Below are positions 57,901 to 64,000 of a stretch of DNA of 64,000 nt, piece by piece; the first letter of the stretch is position 1, and each line of letters begins with the position of its first letter. Under the pieces are notes generated by a model. That model searched no databases and was not told the origin of the DNA. It saw nothing but the letters and a program-made list of their open reading frames with translations. Location: the NCBI RefSeq assembly GCF_034064985.1, contig NZ_CP139249.1, forward strand, positions 2,790,001 to 2,854,000, in the 5' to 3' direction. This DNA comes from Acinetobacter pittii (lineage in GTDB: Bacteria > Pseudomonadota > Gammaproteobacteria > Pseudomonadales > Moraxellaceae). Made by a program: the position numbers and the translations under genes.

Positions 57901-59097
57901 TTAGAAAGTAAAGCCAATATTAAAGTTAATACGGTATAGCCATTTATCACTGTTTGGCGAGGTTGCAGAGGTATAACCCGTTGAGTTAGTCGAGCCACCA
58001 ATAATGTTGGAGTTTTTACCCCACGTATAATCCGCCCAAACCATAAATGGTGAAGCAATAAACATCATCCCTGTGGTGTTCATTTGCGAATCTGACCAAT
58101 CATCACGTTTTTTATCGAGATAACTATAGTCATTATAAAACTTAATGGCTTTTAGCTTGCCCATATTGGTCACAGGCAACGTATAGGCAAGGTTTAAACT
58201 GGCAATCGTCCCTTCTGAAGCAATGAAATAAGCTGGCGTAAGACCATTCGCCCCCATTAAAGTCATATCACTATTTACGCCATCCGGATTTTTAGCATCG
58301 TACTGATAATGAATGACCGAACTTTGTAAGTTAAAGCGCTTATAGTTGTTTTCGGTATGCAAACCAACTGCATAATATTTGCCGTCTTTATCGGTAATAT
58401 CATTATGTAGCTGGGCAATTGCACCCGATACACCAAACTCTTGTTTACCGAAATCAGTTTCTAACTTACGAACAATGCGGGTATTCACCTGATTGCGCTT
58501 TTCATTTTGATAGGCTTTTTGAGATGGAAATGCATTTCCTGCTAAGTCATCATAAGTTGCACTCTCAGGGGAATAACGCAAGTTAGTCTCTAACATTTGC
58601 GGGTAATAACCGAGTTTTACATCCCAATCTTTGTTGTGATAATTCCAGTTAATCCCCGGCGCAATATTGTTGCCATAACCTAAAAAGAATGGGATGTGAT
58701 AGGTCCAGCCATTTTGCGGATAAGGATAAATCGTAAAAGGCTTATAAACTAAACCTGCTTCAATGCTGTTATTGGCATCTAAGTTATAGCCGACATATGC
58801 TTTTTCAATGGACGTTTTCTGTTGGTCTTGAACCATATAACTGGCATTGATATAGGCATCATCAAATTTACCTTTGAGATCTACCCTGAAAATATCAAAA
58901 TGTAGCTTACCAAAACCACGGTTTGGCCCTTCCCAATCTTCATAACGTTGATTTAACCGAACCACCCCACCTAACTTTAATGAATCCGTGCCATCATCAC
59001 TTTTCCATTCAAGCAATGAGTCTTTTGCAAATGCATTGACGCTTACCCCCAGCGTAAGCGGTGCAATGAATGCCATGATCAATGAAGTCTTTTTCAT
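57901..59097 (-). CDS. Outer-membrane porin (OprP/OprO-like)
   Basis: A 398-residue outer-membrane protein with a clear signal peptide (MKKTSLIMAFIAPLTLGVSV, cleaved after AFA), many amphipathic strands and a terminal FTF. The opening LLEWKSDDGTDSLKLGGVVRLNQRYEDW and the general layout resemble the OprP/OprO porin group. AAGGA lies 7 bases before the ATG. It follows the ThDP enzyme gene by 154 bases, with no terminator seen between, so it may be part of the operon or have its own promoter. It probably lets the pathway substrate through the outer membrane. Confidence 0.8.
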   Translation of the reverse strand: MKKTSLIMAFIAPLTLGVSVNAFAKDSLLEWKSDDGTDSLKLGGVVRLNQRYEDWEGPNRGFGKLHFDIFRVDLKGKFDDAYINASYMVQDQQKTSIEKAYVGYNLDANNSIEAGLVYKPFTIYPYPQNGWTYHIPFFLGYGNNIAPGINWNYHNKDWDVKLGYYPQMLETNLRYSPESATYDDLAGNAFPSQKAYQNEKRNQVNTRIVRKLETDFGKQEFGVSGAIAQLHNDITDKDGKYYAVGLHTENNYKRFNLQSSVIHYQYDAKNPDGVNSDMTLMGANGLTPAYFIASEGTIASLNLAYTLPVTNMGKLKAIKFYNDYSYLDKKRDDWSDSQMNTTGMMFIASPFMVWADYTWGKNSNIIGGSTNSTGYTSATSPNSDKWLYRINFNIGFTF

Positions 59098-59251
59098 CTC
59101 TACATCCTTGATTGAGTTCCAGCGTCCTGCTGGAACTTTATTTGTTTTACCTGTAAAACTTAGTTTTTATTGTTTTTTAGACAAAAAAATTTATCTAAAA
59201 AAGGATGGCTTAGCAGCTCCCATCGCATATGTACTAAACCATCCAAACTGG

Positions 59252-60892
59252 TTAATACAGTTTCTTTTGCGGTGGACCCGCGAAGTTTAATGGTCCAATC
59301 GAGTTCATATCGAGCTCGATTACAGTTGGTCCTTCAAAAGCGACAGCCTCTTGAATAACCGTTTTAAACTCATCTGCACTACCGACTTTCCAGCTTTTCA
59401 CACCCATTGATTCGCCAAGGAGTTTGTAGTCTGGTGTATGCAATTCATTGAAATACTGACGACCACCGAAGTAGTTATTTTGAATGCCACGCATTACACC
59501 ATAACCACCATCATTCATAATCATTAAGACCATATTAGTGTTTTCTTGCACCATAGTTGCAATCTCACCAATACCAAGCATTAAGCCGCCATCGCCGACT
59601 AGACCAATCACTTTTTTGTCAGGGTTAGCAACCGAAGCACCAATTGCTGTTGCAAGGCCTAAACCAATTGCACCCGCAAGTGAGTGGATGTTTTGGTTTG
59701 GCGCTTGTACCGGGAATAAACGACTACCCCATGTACTACCCGACATAGTGATGTCACGTACAAAAATGCCGTCTTGAGGTAAAGCTGCACGTAAGTGATC
59801 ACAAATTAAAGCGTACTGATCGATTTGTTTACGAAGTGCATCAATTGCAGCCTGTTTAGCAGCCACTACAGCAGCATCGTAATCGGCATCGATTTTTGAA
59901 GTCCCTTGAAGTTGCTCTAACACACGTGTTAAGACATCTTTGGCATCGCCACAAATGAAGTTGCGAATTTTGTAATTACGTTGCTGAGCCACTGGGTTTG
60001 CATCTACCTGAATAATGTTTTCAGGAAATTCAACCGAATAAGTTTTGGTTTCATTACTACGTAAACGAGAACCCACTACCACCATCAGGTCGGCATCTTT
60101 TAATAACTGCTCAACACCTGCCGAGTTATGGAAAGCACCTAAGCTACGTGGATGGTCATCTGCCAACACCCCACGAGCATGAGTCGATGAAACAACCGGA
60201 ATACCTAAATCTGCAATTGCTTTCACTTCAGCAACGCTATTTAAAGTTCCACCACCAATCCAGAAAATCGGGCGTTTTGCTTTTTTGATTTCGCTTACAA
60301 GAAGATCAATTTCAGCTTGCTCTGCCTGTGGCAACTCAAGTGCTTTCACTGGCCCTAAGTTAAGTGGCAAATCAATTTCTGCTGCTTGTACATCAATTGG
60401 TAACTCAACACTAACTGGTCCCATTGGAACTGTGGTTGCTACACGGATGGCTTCACGTATTACACCAACAGCATTGTCTGGACTGGTAATACGGAACGCC
60501 GCTTTGCTTGATGCACGCAAGAATGTAAGTTGGTCTTTGGTTTCATGAATGAAACTCGCATCACGGTCGAGATACTCACGCTCAACTTGACCCGTTAAAT
60601 GCAATACAGGGCTACCCGCATTCATTGCTTCAATGAGTGAACCTACTGCATTACCTGCCCCAGCACCTGTACTGGTCAACGCTACACCTAGACCTTTAAA
60701 GCGTGAGTGTGCATCTGCCATGGTGACTGCGCCAGCTTCACCACGTGCTGCAACAAAGCGCATTTTTTCACGGCGCCCTACCGCATCGGCAATAGGTAAA
60801 TTGTGGATGGAAATAACACCATAAATACTATCAACTTGGTGCGCTTCTAAAACTCTTGCGATTGCTTCGCCTACATTTACACGTTCAGTCAT
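59252..60892 (-). CDS. Thiamine diphosphate-dependent enzyme, acetolactate synthase/decarboxylase-like
   Basis: A 546-residue ThDP enzyme of the acetolactate synthase/benzoylformate decarboxylase superfamily. The ThDP-activating glutamate is in FVAARGEAGAVTMADAHSR (near residue 52), and the cofactor motif runs GDGGLMLGIGEIATMVQENTNMV through NDGGYGVMRG. No acetolactate synthase small subunit is adjacent and the gene sits with dehydrogenases, so decarboxylation of a 2-keto acid is more likely than branched amino acid synthesis. GAGGA precedes the ATG. It lies 38 bases downstream of the aldehyde dehydrogenase gene. Confidence 0.87.
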   Translation of the reverse strand: MTERVNVGEAIARVLEAHQVDSIYGVISIHNLPIADAVGRREKMRFVAARGEAGAVTMADAHSRFKGLGVALTSTGAGAGNAVGSLIEAMNAGSPVLHLTGQVEREYLDRDASFIHETKDQLTFLRASSKAAFRITSPDNAVGVIREAIRVATTVPMGPVSVELPIDVQAAEIDLPLNLGPVKALELPQAEQAEIDLLVSEIKKAKRPIFWIGGGTLNSVAEVKAIADLGIPVVSSTHARGVLADDHPRSLGAFHNSAGVEQLLKDADLMVVVGSRLRSNETKTYSVEFPENIIQVDANPVAQQRNYKIRNFICGDAKDVLTRVLEQLQGTSKIDADYDAAVVAAKQAAIDALRKQIDQYALICDHLRAALPQDGIFVRDITMSGSTWGSRLFPVQAPNQNIHSLAGAIGLGLATAIGASVANPDKKVIGLVGDGGLMLGIGEIATMVQENTNMVLMIMNDGGYGVMRGIQNNYFGGRQYFNELHTPDYKLLGESMGVKSWKVGSADEFKTVIQEAVAFEGPTVIELDMNSIGPLNFAGPPQKKLY

Positions 60893-60930
60893 GTCTGTTC
60901 CTCAAAATTTGTTTTCAGTCCTTGAATTTA

Positions 60931-62397
60931 TTAATCGCACCAAGGGTTAGGCTGTTCATTCAGCCCCATATAAATACTCTTTTGTTGCATGTACGATAAA
61001 ATGCCCAAACGGCCTTTTTCGCGTCCAATCCCACTGTCTTTAAAGCCACCAAACGGCGCACTAATCGAGAATTTTTTGTAGGTATTAATCCATACCGTTC
61101 CCACTTCTAATGCACGTGCAATACGCCAAGCTTTGCGATAGCTTTCAGTCCAGATGCCTGCGGCAAGGCCAAAACAACTATCATTGGCTTGGGCAATTAA
61201 ATCTTGCTCGTTGTCATATTTCATAACGACTAAAACAGGGCCAAAAATTTCTTCCTGACAAGTTTTAGCACTGTTATTTAAGCCCGTGATAATGGTCGGT
61301 AAGTAATAGCTTCCTTTGGCATAGTCACCAGTCGTAAGTGCCTCACCACCAATCAGAACCTGACCACCTTCACTTTTGGCAAGCTGTACATAGCGGTCAA
61401 CGGACTGCAAATGTTTGTCATTGACCAGTGGTCCTAAATGCACACCAGCCTGTTCTGGATGGCCCACACGTAAGCCTTTGGTAATTTCAACCAAACGCGT
61501 TAAAAACTGATCGTAAAGACTGCTATGAATAAACAAGCGAGAACCTGCGATACACGCTTGGCCTGCCGAGCTAAAAATACCGTACGCGACACCTTTGGCA
61601 GCCAGTTCGACATCTGCATCTGGCAAAACGATGGTTGGTGATTTACCACCTAACTCAAGTGAAGTGGTAATCAGTTTGTCAGCGGCAATATGTGCTAAAT
61701 GACGACCCGTGGTTGTTCCACCTGTAAAAGAAATTTTACGAACCAATGGGTGCTGAGCAATTGCGTCACCAATGATAGAACCACGCCCCACTAACACACT
61801 AAGTAAGCCTTTTGGTAAACCAGCCTCTTCAAAAATTTTGGCAAGCTCTAAAGCAATGAGTGAAGTTGCTTCTGCTGGTTTTAACACTACGGCATTTCCT
61901 GCTGCCAAAGCTGGAGCAAGCTTTTGAACCTCACTCGCAATTGGAGAGTTCCAAGGGGTAATGGCTGCCACAATGCCTACAGGTTCATGCACACTCATGG
62001 TCATAAAGTCTGGAGCACGTTGAGTGGTGAGCTCATCATTTAGCGTTTCACATGCTGCTGCAACATAACGTGCAGTCGCGGCAGCGCTCATCACTAAACC
62101 ACGAGTTTCGGTTAAAGGCTTCCCATTATCGCGGGTTTGTAGTTTCGCTAATTCGTCTACACGCGCTTCAATAATGTCTGCAACTTTATAGAGAATACGT
62201 GCGCGCTCATGCGGCAAGCTGTTTCTCCAGCTCGGTTCACGCCAAGCCTGATCTGCTTTTTCAATTGCCTCATTTACATCTTCAAGTGTTGCCGTTGAAA
62301 GCTCAGCGTTTACCGACTGATCTGCCGGAAACAGGCTTTGAATGACTGCACCACGGCCTAATCGCCATTCACCTGCAATATAAATTTCCTTTGCCAT
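60931..62397 (-). CDS. Aldehyde dehydrogenase
   Basis: A 488-residue NAD(P)+-dependent aldehyde dehydrogenase. Motifs visible are PWNSPIASEVQKLAPALAAGNAVVLKPAE, the Rossmann segment SFTGGTTTGRHL, the general-base glutamate in LELGGKSPTIVL and the catalytic cysteine in FSSAGQACIAGSRLF. I chose the ATG at 62397, 7 bases after AAGGA; a TTG two codons earlier is in frame. It sits 13 bases downstream of the aspartate-dehydrogenase-like gene and ahead of the ThDP enzyme gene, so it probably oxidises the aldehyde that the latter makes. Confidence 0.92.
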   Translation of the reverse strand: MAKEIYIAGEWRLGRGAVIQSLFPADQSVNAELSTATLEDVNEAIEKADQAWREPSWRNSLPHERARILYKVADIIEARVDELAKLQTRDNGKPLTETRGLVMSAAATARYVAAACETLNDELTTQRAPDFMTMSVHEPVGIVAAITPWNSPIASEVQKLAPALAAGNAVVLKPAEATSLIALELAKIFEEAGLPKGLLSVLVGRGSIIGDAIAQHPLVRKISFTGGTTTGRHLAHIAADKLITTSLELGGKSPTIVLPDADVELAAKGVAYGIFSSAGQACIAGSRLFIHSSLYDQFLTRLVEITKGLRVGHPEQAGVHLGPLVNDKHLQSVDRYVQLAKSEGGQVLIGGEALTTGDYAKGSYYLPTIITGLNNSAKTCQEEIFGPVLVVMKYDNEQDLIAQANDSCFGLAAGIWTESYRKAWRIARALEVGTVWINTYKKFSISAPFGGFKDSGIGREKGRLGILSYMQQKSIYMGLNEQPNPWCD

Positions 62398-62410
62398 GAT
62401 CAAATCCTTC

Positions 62411-63202
62411 TTAAATCTGTATTGCTTCTACACTGTTGCGACAAGCACGAATCACGCTAAGCGCAGCCAAAGTTGATGTTTTCGGGTTACTTGGTAACGG
62501 CACACCCACCAGTTCAATGGTCATTTGTCCAAAACCACCTTCTGCCACAATCGTGTGTTTGTTTTTGTTGATGGTTGGATCAACAGTTAACTCAACCATG
62601 GTTTCATCCATTCCAAGCCCTGCAAGCGCAATGGTTGCTGCAACGTTGGCATTGGCTGGAAATTTGGTCGCAGCTTCACGCGCAGTTCCTGTGAAAAAGA
62701 CCGTAGGTTCTGAAACATGGTCTAAATCGACTAATTGCTCTGCATAACTGCCCTTCCAACTTTTTGGACTTTTACAGCCTTTATAAGTGACCTTTTGCAA
62801 ACCACCTTCTTTAGCAGCAGAAATACCGTCAATGCCTGCGATAGCCCCTGCAAGTAAATGCAGATGTGCATCATTTTTTTCAGCAGTTTGCTTAAGCTGA
62901 ATCAGAAACTCGTTATCAGCCAAAGTACCCACCGAAATCAGACCAATGGTCCAGCCTTTCGCTAAAACTTTTTGAGCATGCTCTTTCACTGCTGCTTGAC
63001 CTGCTACCTCAATGACATAGTCTGGCGTACCATCACATTGCTCAATATCGGAAATCACCTGAATCTCGGAAGAGACTTGTGACTGCACTTTTTCAATGCT
63101 GCGAGATGGCACGACAATCCATTTCAGTTGCAGATCTTGAGGCAAGTGGGCATACACTTCTGCTGCCATTGCGCCAAAACCAATCATCATCAACTTTTTC
63201 AT
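62411..63202 (-). CDS. nadX: Aspartate dehydrogenase-like NAD(P)-dependent enzyme
   Basis: A 263-residue protein of the aspartate dehydrogenase family. The N-terminal Rossmann motif is MMIGFGAMAAEVYAHL, and the family blocks HLLAGAIAGIDGISAAKEGG, KGCKSPKSWKG, and FPANANVAATIALAGLGMDETMVEL are present. L-aspartate dehydrogenase removes the amino group to give oxaloacetate or an imine. NadX serves NAD synthesis in some bacteria, but here the neighbours (SDR, aldehyde dehydrogenase, ThDP enzyme, porin) suggest a catabolic role on an aspartate-like amino acid. It is 15 bases downstream of the SDR gene. Confidence 0.85.
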   Translation of the reverse strand: MKKLMMIGFGAMAAEVYAHLPQDLQLKWIVVPSRSIEKVQSQVSSEIQVISDIEQCDGTPDYVIEVAGQAAVKEHAQKVLAKGWTIGLISVGTLADNEFLIQLKQTAEKNDAHLHLLAGAIAGIDGISAAKEGGLQKVTYKGCKSPKSWKGSYAEQLVDLDHVSEPTVFFTGTAREAATKFPANANVAATIALAGLGMDETMVELTVDPTINKNKHTIVAEGGFGQMTIELVGVPLPSNPKTSTLAALSVIRACRNSVEAIQI

Positions 63203-63217
63203 GACAGCACCTGATAT

Positions 63218-64000
63218 TTATAAATGTTTATTAAAACCACCTGAGACATCTATTGCCGAACCTGTGGTGTAAGATGCCAATGGTGATGCCAAGAAAACTA
63301 AAGCACGTGCAGGCTCTTCTGGACGGCCTAAACGCTGCATTGGAATACCGCGGTTTTTTGCGATATTGCCTGTCCACTCCTCCCATGACAGATTTAAATC
63401 TGAACGGGTTTCATAACGGCGTTTCCACTGTGCAGATTCCACCATTCCGAGTAAAATCGAGTTCACACGAACGCCATATTGAGTAAACTCATGCGCCAAC
63501 GAATGGGTTAAATTCAACAGTGCAGCGCGTGCAGATGAAGTCGCAATCATGTGCGGTTCCGGTTGCAATGCCAGTAACGAGTTCACATTGGTAATTGAGG
63601 CATTTGCCGACTGTTTTAAGTCGTCAAGAAAAGCTCTTACCGGATGTAAAACACTGAAATATTTCAGCTCGATTTCTTTCATCCAGTCTTCATCTTGTGT
63701 GTTTTCAAAATTTGAAACACGGCCTTGCCCAGCATTGTTAATGAGCATGTCCACATTGCCCAAATTGAGTTTGACCTCTTTGGCAAATTGCTGAACTTCT
63801 TCTTTTTTCAACACATTACATGCTTTGGTAAAAATATTGGCATGTGGAAATTTTTCTAAAATATAGCGCTTAGAAGCATTTAAACGTTCTTCATCGCGAC
63901 CACACCACGCAACTTTTGCACCCTCTGCAACCAGTATTTCAACAGCAGCCAGCCCAATCCCAGATGAGCCACCGGTAACAACTGCAACTTTTCCTTCAAC
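63218..64000 (-). CDS. SDR-family oxidoreductase (runs off right edge)
   Basis: About 260 residues are visible and the frame is open at the window edge. The N-terminal part, VEGKVAVVTGGSSGIGLAAV, shows the cofactor glycine motif and suggests only a few residues are missing. A cysteine-bearing WCGRDEERL follows strand two, which points to NADP. NNAGQGRVSNFE is seen, but the active-site region is unusual: NVNSLLALQPEPHMIATSSARAALLNL has no tyrosine at the classical YxxxK site (ATSSARA stands there), so catalysis may differ from a normal SDR. It is the upstream gene of the operon. Confidence 0.85.
   Translation of the reverse strand, partial: VEGKVAVVTGGSSGIGLAAVEILVAEGAKVAWCGRDEERLNASKRYILEKFPHANIFTKACNVLKKEEVQQFAKEVKLNLGNVDMLINNAGQGRVSNFENTQDEDWMKEIELKYFSVLHPVRAFLDDLKQSANASITNVNSLLALQPEPHMIATSSARAALLNLTHSLAHEFTQYGVRVNSILLGMVESAQWKRRYETRSDLNLSWEEWTGNIAKNRGIPMQRLGRPEEPARALVFLASPLASYTTGSAIDVSGGFNKHL

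Noticed and set aside
59252..60892. Calling the ThDP enzyme a biosynthetic acetolactate synthase (IlvB)
   Set aside because: No small regulatory subunit or ilvC is adjacent and the neighbours are catabolic dehydrogenases and a porin.

Overview
The window is chromosomal DNA of an Acinetobacter, most likely from the calcoaceticus-baumannii complex. The evidence is AT-rich coding sequence, the rubA-rubB-estB-oxyR gene order known from that genus, a secreted mutarotase of the A. calcoaceticus Mro type, a wzi-like capsule gene next to lysS, and cysDN without a complete cysC. I see no insertion sequence, prophage, CRISPR array, tRNA or rRNA. It looks like ordinary core chromosome plus several catabolic gene clusters.

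Layout. 1-9170: start of the isocitrate lyase gene (leftward), a LysR regulator, a CNNM/CBS membrane protein, a CitMHS citrate-type transporter, two poorly known genes (one of them DUF2239), then the sulfate-activation pair cysDN with a possible leader ORF. 9457-17613: capsule protein Wzi, lysyl-tRNA synthetase, small esterase and SRPBCC proteins, and the rubredoxin/rubredoxin reductase/esterase/OxyR group that serves alkane oxidation and peroxide sensing. 17694-32682: a SPOR-domain protein, polyphosphate kinase, MtgA, two rhomboid proteases, a lipoprotein/lipid-type ABC exporter next to a TesA-like esterase, carbonic anhydrase, an exported alpha/beta hydrolase, a TonB-dependent siderophore receptor with a good Fur box, and NfuA.

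32854-37903: a lipoprotein sulfatase overlapping its own lipoprotein formylglycine-generating enzyme, a 54-residue lipoprotein, and a strongly folded non-coding stretch that may be an RNA, followed by a 515-residue protein I do not recognise. 37951-45231: D-serine ammonia-lyase, a Pit phosphate transporter preceded by a near-perfect PhoB box, and cobalamin-dependent methionine synthase.

45311-50377: an SDR, an MFS importer and a split transketolase, with a divergent GcvA-like LysR gene and a palindromic T-N11-A site between them; this looks like a small sugar or sugar-acid catabolic operon of unknown substrate. 50389-56306: periplasmic mutarotase, an Fsr-type efflux pump with a divergent AraC regulator and a shared inverted repeat, a glutaminase-STAS fusion, and a second-type peptide deformylase. 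56541-64000: a transporter, an outer-membrane porin, and an SDR / aspartate-dehydrogenase-like / aldehyde dehydrogenase / ThDP-decarboxylase-like operon. Together these could take up a small acid and process it through keto acid, aldehyde and carboxylic acid. The last gene runs off the right edge.

The most interesting items are the double multibranched RNA candidate (35811-36056), the pairing of a lipidated sulfatase with a lipidated maturase, the two uncharacterised catabolic operons, the decayed APS-kinase tail on CysN, and the short ORF ahead of cysD whose first residues resemble the N-terminus of one-subunit ATP sulfurylases.
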